This document shows positions 26,895 through 35,083 of a DNA stretch of 64,000 nt, in pieces. Origin of the DNA: Campylobacterales bacterium (GTDB lineage Bacteria > Campylobacterota > Campylobacteria > Campylobacterales > Sulfurimonadaceae); the NCBI GenBank assembly GCA_026390115.1, contig JAPLGO010000024.1, positions 1 through 64,000 of the forward strand, in the 5' to 3' direction. A program made the translations under genes and the position numbers. Each line of letters begins with the position of its first letter. The first letter of the stretch is position 1. The notes beneath the pieces are model-generated. The model made no database searches. It was not told the DNA's origin and saw nothing but the letters and a program-made list of their open reading frames with translations.

Positions 26895-27389
26895 TTAGAA
26901 GTCTCTTGCCAATAATTTATCTACTTTCAATATCGTTAAAATTCTACCTGCCTGTTTTCCGACACCGGCAATCATGCTATCATCGGCAGCGATAGTATCA
27001 GGAGCAGCACCAATATCCGATTTTTTAATTCTTATAGCCATGGTAAGCCTGTCTATAACAAAACCGGCAACTTCATCCCCTTGTTTTAATACAAAAAAAC
27101 GAGTCTCATCACTATGTTTTAAAGGACGAAGTCCAAACTTAGTTCGAAGGTCTATTAAAGGTATAACCGAACCACGGAGATTAAAAACACCCAAAACATA
27201 AGCAGGAGTTTGAGGAACTCTTGTCCATCTTATAGGCTTAATAATCTCTTGAATTGTTAAAATAGGCACCGCATATTCTTCTTCACCTATAATAAATCCA
27301 ACCAACTGAACTATATCAGCAGAGTGTTCAGTAGTACCTATTTGTTGTTCGCTTTGTTTATTAATAATCTGTTTTAATTTATCACTCAT
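26895..27389 (-). CDS. cheW: chemotaxis coupling protein CheW
   Basis: CheW links chemoreceptors to CheA in the polar arrays. The 164-residue protein is one CheW domain after a short N-terminal tail. It shows VGFIIGEEEYAVPILTIQEIIKP, TRVPQTPAYVLGVFNLRGSVIPLIDLRTKFGL and GFVIDRL, the standard conserved segments. The ATG overlaps the cheA stop by one base. Gene order cheV-cheA-cheW is that of Campylobacter and relatives. Confidence 0.97.
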   Translation of the reverse strand: MSDKLKQIINKQSEQQIGTTEHSADIVQLVGFIIGEEEYAVPILTIQEIIKPIRWTRVPQTPAYVLGVFNLRGSVIPLIDLRTKFGLRPLKHSDETRFFVLKQGDEVAGFVIDRLTMAIRIKKSDIGAAPDTIAADDSMIAGVGKQAGRILTILKVDKLLARDF

Positions 27390-29779
27390 TATAAAAACTC
27401 CGATTTAAAATTCACATTTCTTTGAACTACGCTTGATAAATAATCGGCAGAGTATGGTTTTGTGATATACTCAACCATTCCCGATTCTACGCCTCTCATT
27501 CTATCCGACTTACCTGTTCGAGATGTTACGGCAATCAGAGGAAGATTTTTATATTTATTATATTTTTTAATCTCTCCTGCTAGCGTATAACCATCCATTC
27601 TTGGCATCTCTATATCAATGAGCATGGCATCAAAATTATGATCGCCCTGCTTTAAAATATTTAGCGCTTCCTGTCCATCTCCTGCTTCGACTAATGTAAC
27701 ACCTAAGGACTCTAGCGCTTTTCTCATAATCATTCTATCTGTTTTAGAGTCATCCACTATCATAACTTTATAGTCACTCGCTCTTGATTTTTCTCTTTTT
27801 GAACTGGCACTTGTATCTTCAACCATGGCTTTTGCTTTTACGCCTTTTGCTATCTGCATCAGTGCCGCTACATCAACAATTAAAGTGACACCTCCATCAC
27901 CGCGAATAGTTGCTCCGGCAATTCCCTCAATCCCTTTTAAATAGTCACCCATAGATTTGATAACTATCTCTTCTTGACCGACAAGAGTATCTACGATAAG
28001 CCCGAGTTTGCTTGAACCAAGCCCTAAAACAACAACATACGCATGTTCGCCCGAGTCTAATATCCGCTCAACTTCAAAAATATCACCGATGTGCACCAAA
28101 GAGAGGACATCATCACGAAGTCTCATAACGGAACGATTCTCAACTGTATAAATCTCGTCTTTAGAAATACGGACAGTTTCTAAAACAGACGCTAAAGGTA
28201 TTGCGTAATGCTCCTCTTGAACGCCTACTAAAAGTGCCTGAATGATAGCGAGAGTTAAAGGAATCTTTAACTTCATAGATATTCCGATACCGATTTCACT
28301 TTCGATATCAATGATACCGTTGAGTTTTTCAATATTCGTTTTTACAACATCCATACCAACACCACGGCCAGAAACACTTGTTACTGCTGCAGCCGTTGAA
28401 AATCCAGGTTTAAAAATAAGTGCAAATGCTTCTTTGTCGCTCAGAACATCCGCTTCAGCCTCGGTAATAATGCCTTTTTCAATTGACTTGTTTTTTAGCA
28501 TCTCAGGGTCAAGACCTTTACCGTCATCATCTATTTGAATAACGATAGCATTTCCCTCGTTGTATGCTTTGAGGGTAATTGTACCGAATTCAGCTTTTCC
28601 TGCTGCTAAACGGATATCCGGTGTCTCAACGCCGTGGTCACATGAATTTCTAATAATGTGAACTAACGGGTCGCCAATCTCTTCAACAATTGATTTGTCA
28701 AGCTCTGTATCTTCTCCAGAAATTTCAAGTTCTATCTTCTTGTTCAATTCACGGCTTAAATCACGAATCATCCTTGGAAATTTATTAAACACTTTTCCAA
28801 TCGGCAACATTCTGGTCTTCATAACCGCTATCTGAAGGTCTGTCGTAACTAGAGAAACAATAGAAACAACTTGATTCAGCTCTTCTAGGAACTCTTCGCC
28901 CTCGTATCGCTCTTCAACATCCACATTAATTTTAATCAAACGGTTTTTTGCCAGAACCAGTTCGCCGATAAGATTCATCAAATGGTCAAGTCTTTTTACA
29001 TCCACACGAATTGTTTGTTCAACAACTGTCGGAGCTCTTGTTGCAGGAGCTGCCGCTTTTGCATCATCCTCATCCTGCTTCGCACGAGCCGCGGCTCTTG
29101 GAGAAGCTTGAACAGCAACAGGAACTGGGGCAGGTTTTGGTGCCGGCTTAGCTTCAACTTCATCCATAGGTTCAGGCGGAGCTTCAGGAACACTCTCCCC
29201 TGCTGCTATTTTAGCCGCTCTTTTTGCTTTGTCTTGGTCTTGTCTTTCTTTCAAAAGTCTCTCAATTTCAGCTTCTACTTCATCCGCACCCATACTGTCA
29301 TAATCTGGCTCATCTTGATTAACCTTTAGCTCTTCAACCAGCTTTTCTTCGACTATTGGAGCTGCTACTGAAACAGGAGTATGCACATCCCCGCTTCCGC
29401 CACTAATTTTATCAAGTCTTTTTACGCACTCGCCGACTTCAATTCCTCCGTCAGAACTTGTATCTCGAATTCTAGACAGAAGAGATTTCATTAAATCTAT
29501 AGATTCTAAAACAACATCCATAACTTCTGCGGTGATAGCAAGTTCTCCATGTCTGGCTTTGTTTAAAACATCTTCCATATGATGCGTAAGATGCGTCAAT
29601 ACGTCAAAATTTAAAAATGACGAAGCACCCTTCACCGTATGCGCAACACGAAAAATTCCGTTTAAAAGCTCTAAATCATCCGGTCTTGATTCTAACTCCA
29701 CCAAATCTTGGTCTAACTGCTCTATCAACTCAAAAGATTCAACTAAAAAATCTTGTAATATTTCCTGAAATTCATCCAT
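27389..29779 (-). CDS. cheA: chemotaxis kinase CheA with C-terminal receiver
   Basis: CheA phosphorylates CheY in response to receptors. Domains in order are Hpt (about 1-105) with the phospho-His in RVAHTVKGASSF, and a long Pro/Ala/charge-rich linker (about 140-255). A dimer domain follows, starting at VKRLDHLMNLIGELVLAKNRL, then the ATPase with HIIRNSCDHGVETPD, DDGKGLDPE and GRGVGMDVVK. A CheW-like domain and a receiver (about 675-796) with MIVDDSKTDRM, AMLIDIEMPRMDGY and ITKPYS complete it. The receiver fusion is typical of Campylobacterota. No folded CheY-binding P2 domain is evident in the linker. The gene lies between cheV and cheW with minimal gaps. Confidence 0.97.
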   Translation of the reverse strand: MDEFQEILQDFLVESFELIEQLDQDLVELESRPDDLELLNGIFRVAHTVKGASSFLNFDVLTHLTHHMEDVLNKARHGELAITAEVMDVVLESIDLMKSLLSRIRDTSSDGGIEVGECVKRLDKISGGSGDVHTPVSVAAPIVEEKLVEELKVNQDEPDYDSMGADEVEAEIERLLKERQDQDKAKRAAKIAAGESVPEAPPEPMDEVEAKPAPKPAPVPVAVQASPRAAARAKQDEDDAKAAAPATRAPTVVEQTIRVDVKRLDHLMNLIGELVLAKNRLIKINVDVEERYEGEEFLEELNQVVSIVSLVTTDLQIAVMKTRMLPIGKVFNKFPRMIRDLSRELNKKIELEISGEDTELDKSIVEEIGDPLVHIIRNSCDHGVETPDIRLAAGKAEFGTITLKAYNEGNAIVIQIDDDGKGLDPEMLKNKSIEKGIITEAEADVLSDKEAFALIFKPGFSTAAAVTSVSGRGVGMDVVKTNIEKLNGIIDIESEIGIGISMKLKIPLTLAIIQALLVGVQEEHYAIPLASVLETVRISKDEIYTVENRSVMRLRDDVLSLVHIGDIFEVERILDSGEHAYVVVLGLGSSKLGLIVDTLVGQEEIVIKSMGDYLKGIEGIAGATIRGDGGVTLIVDVAALMQIAKGVKAKAMVEDTSASSKREKSRASDYKVMIVDDSKTDRMIMRKALESLGVTLVEAGDGQEALNILKQGDHNFDAMLIDIEMPRMDGYTLAGEIKKYNKYKNLPLIAVTSRTGKSDRMRGVESGMVEYITKPYSADYLSSVVQRNVNFKSEFL

Positions 29780-29789
29780 ATTTAAACTC

Positions 29790-30728
29790 CTACTTTATAT
29801 GTGCACGAACGACTCGTGCCACTTCATCATAAAATGAAGATGCTTCAAACTTAACCAAATAAGCCTCTCCACCAGCTTTTTTTCCTCTGCCTTCGCTAAA
29901 ACTATCGCTTATAGAGGAGTTAAAAATAATCGGTATATTATTGAACCTCGCATCCTCTTTAACATTCGCTGCAAAGTGAAAACCATCCATTTTCGGCATT
30001 TCAACATCCGATATTATAAGTTTTAAACGGCTAGAAATATCTTTGCCATAAGCATCATACAGATTCTCTAGTTTTTCTAATCCATCTTCCCCGTCTGTAG
30101 CTTCAACCACTTCAAAGCCCATTTTCACGAGAGCCTCTTTGACAATCTTTCTAGCAGTCGAGCTATCATCCAAAATAAGGACTAGTCCATCAAAAGAGTC
30201 TAACTCTTCAGAAATAAAATTAGTATCCGGCTCATAAAGTCCCAAATCTTGCACTACGCTTTCTAAATCTAAGATTAGCAGTACATTGTCATTTTCTATC
30301 ATTGTGACGCCGGTGATTTTACCGCCGTCAACAGAGCCTGAACCGCTCCCGAATGTTGATGGTTCTATATCGTTCCAATTGATTCTTCTTATCCTTTTTG
30401 CTTCATGAACGACGAAGCCTATAAGAACATTGTTGAACTCAGTAATTATTATTCTTGATTTTTCTTCAATTCCCTCAGGTGCTGTAATACCCATCCACTT
30501 TGCAAGATTAACAACAGGTATTACCGTACTTCTTAAATCAAAAATACCCTCTATAAAATCTGGCGTTCCCGGCAGCTCTGTTAACTTTGGAATGCGAATA
30601 ATTTCACGAACTTTTGAAACATTAATTCCGTAAATCCCCTCATATATTTCGCCGTCTTCCTCTTTTAATATGCGAAAATCAACAAGTTCCATTTCATTGG
30701 AGCCGACTTTTAGTGCACTATCATCCAT
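29790..30728 (-). CDS. cheV: chemotaxis protein CheV (CheW-receiver fusion)
   Basis: The N-terminal CheW domain (about 10-165) carries YGINVSKVREIIRIPKLTELPGTPDFIEGIFDLRSTVIPVV-like sequence. The C-terminal receiver (about 185-312) has LVLILDDSSTARKI, LIISDVEMPKMDGFHF and YLVKFEASSF with the conserved Lys. CheV proteins couple receptors to CheA and their receiver tunes or adapts that link. Helicobacter and Campylobacter carry one to three. The 312-residue length is normal. It has an AAGGA site before its ATG and ends 10 bases before cheA. Confidence 0.96.
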   Translation of the reverse strand: MDDSALKVGSNEMELVDFRILKEEDGEIYEGIYGINVSKVREIIRIPKLTELPGTPDFIEGIFDLRSTVIPVVNLAKWMGITAPEGIEEKSRIIITEFNNVLIGFVVHEAKRIRRINWNDIEPSTFGSGSGSVDGGKITGVTMIENDNVLLILDLESVVQDLGLYEPDTNFISEELDSFDGLVLILDDSSTARKIVKEALVKMGFEVVEATDGEDGLEKLENLYDAYGKDISSRLKLIISDVEMPKMDGFHFAANVKEDARFNNIPIIFNSSISDSFSEGRGKKAGGEAYLVKFEASSFYDEVARVVRAHIK

Positions 30729-30730
30729 TA

Positions 30731-31468
30731 TTACTTATCCTTAAAGAAAATATTTTCTTCTAACAGCTCTACTTCTTTGAAAGATTTTACAATAAAATAT
30801 CTTTGATTGCAAGCAAAAGCCCCTAGATTCGTATATCTGAAATTATCAAACTTTATACTTCTATTTTGGTGAAAATGTCCTTCAACAAAGTAGTTACATG
30901 CATATTTATCATCTAATCTTTTCACTATAAATGCATCAAATCCTACAAACTCTCTACAATCATTTTTTTTACTCAGATAACTATCGAGTTTTTTTAAAAT
31001 AAGATTGTTGCTTATAAAATTTAAAGCTCTTAGAAAGAGCAAAACCAAAGGGTTTCTAATAATAAATGTATAAATTTTGTATCCCACATCTTCCCCAAAA
31101 TCACCATGTGCCAGCATTATAACTTTGTCATTATATTTACATGCCAATGGCTGCTGTTTGATTGGGAAGACTTTGGCATGCGGAAAAATATTTTTTAAAT
31201 TAAAGTCGTGATTCCCTTCCAGATAGATTAGTTCTATCTCTTGTGAAATCTCATTTAAAAGCTTTATCGCCTCTTGATTTATTTTTGCTGTATAGGGAAT
31301 TGCACCAAAGAGAGTGTCGAAAATGTCGCCCAGAAATAGAAGCTGCGTAGGTTGCAGTTTTTTTGAATGAATCTCTTTTAGAAAATTTAAAAGGTGTGGA
31401 CGGAGGTATGAATAGTGTGCATCCGCAACAACAAATGCACCCTCTTTTATCTCAATATTATGGGACAT
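30731..31468 (-). CDS. UDP-2,3-diacylglucosamine diphosphatase-like metallophosphoesterase
   Basis: A calcineurin-like phosphoesterase of 245 residues. All metal motifs are visible: DAHYSYLRP (Asp-x-His), LFLGDIFDTLFG, LEGNHDFNL, LAHGDFGEDVG and VEGHFHQNRS. Closest known roles are LpxH, which cleaves UDP-diacylglucosamine in lipid A synthesis, and LpxJ, described as its replacement in Campylobacterota. I cannot separate the two by reading. Its start overlaps the argC stop by 11 bases and its stop lies 2 bases before cheV, so it is within the long minus-strand run. Confidence 0.75.
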   Translation of the reverse strand: MSHNIEIKEGAFVVADAHYSYLRPHLLNFLKEIHSKKLQPTQLLFLGDIFDTLFGAIPYTAKINQEAIKLLNEISQEIELIYLEGNHDFNLKNIFPHAKVFPIKQQPLACKYNDKVIMLAHGDFGEDVGYKIYTFIIRNPLVLLFLRALNFISNNLILKKLDSYLSKKNDCREFVGFDAFIVKRLDDKYACNYFVEGHFHQNRSIKFDNFRYTNLGAFACNQRYFIVKSFKEVELLEENIFFKDK

Positions 31469-32468
31469 AAGCGATATTTGAAATGCCTAAAGAGTCATGA
31501 AATCCCATCATAATATTTGCGTTTACAACCGCCTGAGAGGAAGCCCCACGCATTAAGTTATCGATTGCACTTGAGATAAAAAGCATGTTGTTTTTTTGCT
31601 TGACATATATATCACAGAAGTTAGTACCCGCAACATTTTTCATGTCAACAGGATTTTTGCAAACTCGTACAAAAGGCTCATCCTTGTAATACTCTTTTAA
31701 AACATCCACAGCATCGAAAGTTCCATTTACCTGCAGATAAATAGATGAAATCATTCCTCGAGTCAGCGGCACCAAATGGGGTACAAAGTTTACCTCTTCA
31801 TTTGGAATATCTAGCTTTTGAGCAATCTCAGGGGCATGCCTGTGAGAGAATGGATTGTAGGCAAAAAGGTTGTCGTTTACATTCACAAAATGAGTCACAT
31901 CGCTAAGCTTTTTACCAGCTCCGCTCACTCCTGTTTTTGAATCAATTATAACCGGGGTATGTGCAACTCTAAATTTCATAAACGGCAACATCCCTAAAAT
32001 CGCAGAAGTTGGAAAACAGCCAGGATTTGCAACAAGAGAGGCACTCTTTAGCTCATCTCTAAACATCTCAGGAAGCCCGTAAACGGCACTTTTCAAGTTT
32101 TCCACATCAGTATGAGGGCAATAAAACTCTTCATAAACATCTTGAGGAAGTCTATAATCCGCCGACAAATCGACAACCTTTACCCCAGTTGCAATAAGCG
32201 GTTTTACAAAAGCCATGGCTGTCTGATGCGGAACTGCCAGAAAAACGAGTTCACACCTCTTTGCAACCCCATCCATGTCGGCTTTTTCTACGTCACACTC
32301 ATACACTTTTGCCAAAGATGGATGAAGCTCACTCAGTGTAGTTCCCCCCTCGGAGTTTGCAACATAGTTAAGATGAAATTTTGGGTGATTTATAAGAATT
32401 TTAACAAGTTCCAAGCCGGTGTATCCGCTTACACCGATAATTCCGACATTAATTGCACTCAAACACAA
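31458..32468 (-). CDS. argC: N-acetyl-gamma-glutamyl-phosphate reductase
   Basis: ArgC makes N-acetylglutamate semialdehyde with NADPH in arginine synthesis. The 336-residue protein has NVGIIGVSGYTGLELVKILINHP as the nucleotide-binding start, LPEMFRDELKSASLVANPGCFPTS with the catalytic Cys (NPGCFPT), DSKTGVSGAGKK and PHLVPLTRGMISSIYL, all family hallmarks. The first codons overlap the greA 3' end by 20 bases. A TTG two codons inside is an alternative start (at 32462). No other arginine gene is nearby. Confidence 0.97.
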   Translation of the reverse strand: MCLSAINVGIIGVSGYTGLELVKILINHPKFHLNYVANSEGGTTLSELHPSLAKVYECDVEKADMDGVAKRCELVFLAVPHQTAMAFVKPLIATGVKVVDLSADYRLPQDVYEEFYCPHTDVENLKSAVYGLPEMFRDELKSASLVANPGCFPTSAILGMLPFMKFRVAHTPVIIDSKTGVSGAGKKLSDVTHFVNVNDNLFAYNPFSHRHAPEIAQKLDIPNEEVNFVPHLVPLTRGMISSIYLQVNGTFDAVDVLKEYYKDEPFVRVCKNPVDMKNVAGTNFCDIYVKQKNNMLFISSAIDNLMRGASSQAVVNANIMMGFHDSLGISNIAYVP

Positions 32469-32946
32469 TCTCCTGATATTTCACTTCGAGTATCTCATAC
32501 TCTTTTTCACCGTTTGGAAGTTTCGCTTTAAAATCATCGCCTTCTTCTCTTCCTAAAAGCTGCTTAGCCAAAGGAGAAGCGAACGAAATCAGCCCGATAT
32601 CAGGGTTGCTTTCACATCCGCCTACTATCACATAGGTTATCTCCTCATCCGTTTCCAAATCGCACAAAACTACAGTCGAACCAAAACTTACACGGGCATG
32701 TTCAAGCTCTGAGGGGTCAACTATCTGAGCAGAACCGATAATTTCAGCCAATTCAATGAGTCGTCCATCAATAAGCCTCTGCTGCTCTTTTGCGGCGTGA
32801 TATTCGGCATTCTCTTTTAGGTCACCATGTTCAAGCGCCTCTTCAATATCTTTCACTGTTTGCGGTCTTTTAACTTGTTTTAAATCTTTCATCTCAGCCT
32901 GCAGTTTCGCATAGCCAAAAACTGTCATAGGTTCAATTCTTTCCAT
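32449..32946 (-). CDS. greA: transcription elongation factor GreA
   Basis: GreA restarts backtracked RNA polymerase by stimulating RNA cleavage. The 165-residue protein shows the coiled-coil finger with tip sequence HGDLKENAEYHAAKEQQRLIDGRL, the classical GreA wording with Asp and Glu at the tip. The C-terminal domain has ARVSFGSTVVL, ISFASPLAKQLLGREEGD and VKLPNGEKEYEIL-like sequence. It is clearly the canonical GreA, whereas the protein at 16224 is a diverged paralog. The ATG at 32946 is kept because the N-terminus (ERIEPMTVFGY) matches family starts. Confidence 0.96.
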   Translation of the reverse strand: MERIEPMTVFGYAKLQAEMKDLKQVKRPQTVKDIEEALEHGDLKENAEYHAAKEQQRLIDGRLIELAEIIGSAQIVDPSELEHARVSFGSTVVLCDLETDEEITYVIVGGCESNPDIGLISFASPLAKQLLGREEGDDFKAKLPNGEKEYEILEVKYQEIVFECN

Positions 32947-32981
32947 AATGATTCTCTTTTATTTAAATTTTTAGTGAGTGA

Positions 32982-33251
32982 TTATATCGAAAGTTGTTTT
33001 ATAGTTGGTTTCATGGTGGATAAATCAAAATTTATTATTTCACTGTCACACATAATTGTGATTACACACCCTTTTTTACTTACACTTCTTGGCATGTGGA
33101 CATTTTTTAAAAGCAAAATATTTTGATTTGTCATAGGGTCATTTGCGAAAAGTGTTTCCTCTTTTATAAAAAATACTCTTCCACCACCGCAGCCATCGCC
33201 GATTATACCTTCACAAACAAGCGGAGAACTCAAATCAAAACCATGGAACAT
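32982..33251 (-). CDS. small cytosolic protein of unknown function
   Basis: I do not recognise this 89-residue protein. It has four cysteines, including the CEGIIGDGCGGGRVFFI stretch, and repeated short strands (FFIKEETLF, ILLLKNVHM, CVITIMC), suggesting a small beta barrel. The track start at 33290 overlaps the next gene by 56 bases. The ATG at 33251 has AAAAAAGGA at good spacing and leaves a 17-base overlap, so it is preferred. It is expressed with the small membrane protein upstream and lies before greA. Confidence 0.6.
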   Translation of the reverse strand: MFHGFDLSSPLVCEGIIGDGCGGGRVFFIKEETLFANDPMTNQNILLLKNVHMPRSVSKKGCVITIMCDSEIINFDLSTMKPTIKQLSI

Positions 33252-33615
33252 TTGTACAATCCTTTTTTGCTTCTTTGATAAACTCTGCAAAGTCAGTGCT
33301 GTTTTTGTCTAAATTTTGATAACTTTCAAAACTGTATTCTTTAAAAATTTTTTCATCAATGCATGTATTCACTGTTTGATTTGTGTCATGTTGACTTGTA
33401 GAGATAACTTTCAGTTTTTGCCCGTCACCCCACTCGAAATAACTGTTATAATAGGGTTGCAAAGTCCATACTGCAAAACCCAAAGTAAAAATTATGTTCG
33501 TTATATACTCTTTCTTTTTTGTCTCTCTGTATTTTTTTATGTCATAAGAGATAAGTATTAAAAAAATTATTTGTAACGATATATTGAACCAATCACTATC
33601 TAAAAAATCAAACAA
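33235..33615 (-). CDS. small membrane protein of unknown function
   Basis: The 126-residue protein has two hydrophobic segments (about residues 12-25 and 42-55) around a short basic loop (KKYRETKKKEY), then a polar C-terminal domain of some 65 residues with two cysteines. The family is unknown to me. The start is TTG, with AGGAG six bases upstream, which is well placed. Its 3' end overlaps the next small gene by 17 bases, so the two proteins are probably made together. Confidence 0.6.
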   Translation of the reverse strand: MFDFLDSDWFNISLQIIFLILISYDIKKYRETKKKEYITNIIFTLGFAVWTLQPYYNSYFEWGDGQKLKVISTSQHDTNQTVNTCIDEKIFKEYSFESYQNLDKNSTDFAEFIKEAKKDCTNVPWF

Positions 33616-33624
33616 ACCACTCTC

Positions 33625-34263
33625 CTATTTCTCTCTTATTTTTTTAATCGTTTGGGCACACATGGCAAGCCCGAATGTAGCCGTTACACCCATAAAACTT
33701 CCCTTCTCTTTTGTAACCACCTCTTCGCTTGAAAAGATGGTGGTGTATTTTTTGTTGAAGCCTCGTTTTTTGAGTTCATATCTTATTTTGGAGCCGAATT
33801 TATCACCGTATGTTTTCCAGATATCTGCTACTTCTACTTTTGTCGGGTCTAATCTTTTTGCACTTCCAAAGGAGGAGATGAGCTTTTTGTAGCACTTTTG
33901 AGCGATAGCTAATTTTGCATTTCTGTCATCTATGGCATCTAACACCAAATCATATTCGTCAAAATCAAAGTCCCAAACCCACTGCTCATCTACTCTTACA
34001 TTTATAATTTTGAGATGTGGATAATGGGTTAGCAGCGCCTCAACCTTAAACTCGCCCTCATGCAGTTCAGACCACATCTGGCGATTCTGGTTTGTCACAT
34101 CGTAGGTGTCAAAGTCAACAATTGTTATGTCGGTTATTCCGCTACGCGTCAGACAATCAAGACAAAAACTTCCGACTCCCCCTACTCCTAAAAGTATCAC
34201 TTTCGCATTCTGTATTTTTAAAAAATCATCTTGCAAAAGCTGTTTTATACGCTCATATTTCAT
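33625..34263 (-). CDS. tcdA: ThiF/MoeB-like tRNA A37 dehydratase (TcdA/CsdL type)
   Basis: TcdA uses ATP to turn t6A37 of tRNA into its cyclic form. The 212-residue product has the E1-like Rossmann start KVILLGVGGVGSFCLDCLTRSGI, DFDTYDVTNQNRQ with the family's Asn-Arg-Gln signature, DAIDDRNAKLAIAQKC, and the SSFGSAKRLDPTKVEVADI segment typical of TcdA over MoeB and ThiF. It is shorter at the C-terminus than the E. coli enzyme (268), lacking the final hydrophobic segment. It starts 4 bases after surE and is likely co-transcribed with it. Confidence 0.9.
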   Translation of the reverse strand: MKYERIKQLLQDDFLKIQNAKVILLGVGGVGSFCLDCLTRSGITDITIVDFDTYDVTNQNRQMWSELHEGEFKVEALLTHYPHLKIINVRVDEQWVWDFDFDEYDLVLDAIDDRNAKLAIAQKCYKKLISSFGSAKRLDPTKVEVADIWKTYGDKFGSKIRYELKKRGFNKKYTTIFSSEEVVTKEKGSFMGVTATFGLAMCAQTIKKIREK

Positions 34264-34267
34264 CCGC

Positions 34268-35047
34268 TTATTTCATCCACTCTTCAAGTGCATTGATACT
34301 TTTGTATGCACTCATGTCGAGATGAATCGGCGTTAAAGAGACAAATCCTGCTTCGATTGCTTCGTAATCGCTCATGTCGTGCGCAACATCTCTAGATTTA
34401 AACTCTAGCGGATGAAGCCCAAGCCAGTAGTGCTCCTCACCGCGTGGATTTCTGTGAAGATGTGCGTCATTTGCGTAGCATCTGTACCCTGCATAAGTCA
34501 CTTTCATCGGGGCAACCGTGAGTTCAGCAGGAATATTTACATTCAGAAACTCTCTGTGAGGAAGAGGAAACGAACCCTCTTTTATCTTCATAACAAGCTC
34601 TTTAATCGTGTTGCATGCAAGCGAAAAATCTCCATCAGGATTCGTAAAATCCATCACCTGACTAATCGCAATAGCAGGAACGCCATGCAAAACAGCCTCC
34701 ATAGCACCCGCACATGTTCCTGAGTAGGTAATATCCTCGCCCATGTTTGAGCCGCGGTTTATTCCGCTGACAAGTAAATCAGGCTTTTCCCCCTCAAACA
34801 TGGAGTGAAGTGCGAGATAAACACAGTCGCTCGGCGTACCGTCATCCAGTTTATAAAAATCATCTTCTACACATATAAAACGGAGCGGACGAACCAAAGT
34901 AAGCGAATGCCCGCATGCAGACTTCTCATTTGCGGGTGCTACTACGGTAACATCCACACCATTAATCTCTCTCAAAGCACTGACCAAATTTCGCAGTCCT
35001 TTCGCCTCATAACCATCATCGTTTGTCACTAAAATTTTATACCTCAA
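34268..35047 (-). CDS. surE: 5'/3'-nucleotidase SurE
   Basis: SurE dephosphorylates nucleoside monophosphates, using a divalent metal bound by the N-terminal Asp pair. Seen here are ILVTNDDGYEAKGL, VVAPANEKSACGHSLTL, LDDGTPSDCVYLAL, SGINRGSNMGEDITYSGTCAGAMEA and a C-terminal WLGLHP block, covering all conserved motifs. The ATG at 35053 has AGGAG directly against it with no spacing. The TTG two codons inside (35047) has the same AGGAG at six bases and is the likelier start, giving about 259 residues. Confidence 0.96.
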   Translation of the reverse strand: MRYKILVTNDDGYEAKGLRNLVSALREINGVDVTVVAPANEKSACGHSLTLVRPLRFICVEDDFYKLDDGTPSDCVYLALHSMFEGEKPDLLVSGINRGSNMGEDITYSGTCAGAMEAVLHGVPAIAISQVMDFTNPDGDFSLACNTIKELVMKIKEGSFPLPHREFLNVNIPAELTVAPMKVTYAGYRCYANDAHLHRNPRGEEHYWLGLHPLEFKSRDVAHDMSDYEAIEAGFVSLTPIHLDMSAYKSINALEEWMK

Positions 35048-35083
35048 TGGCATCTCCTAACTTCTCTCATAGAAATAATTTTC

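Noticed and set aside
28982-29329. 115-residue plus-strand ORF opposite the cheA linker
   Set aside because: Its Arg/Ser/Cys-rich translation is the antisense image of the Pro/Ala/Lys-rich CheA linker and has no ribosome site.
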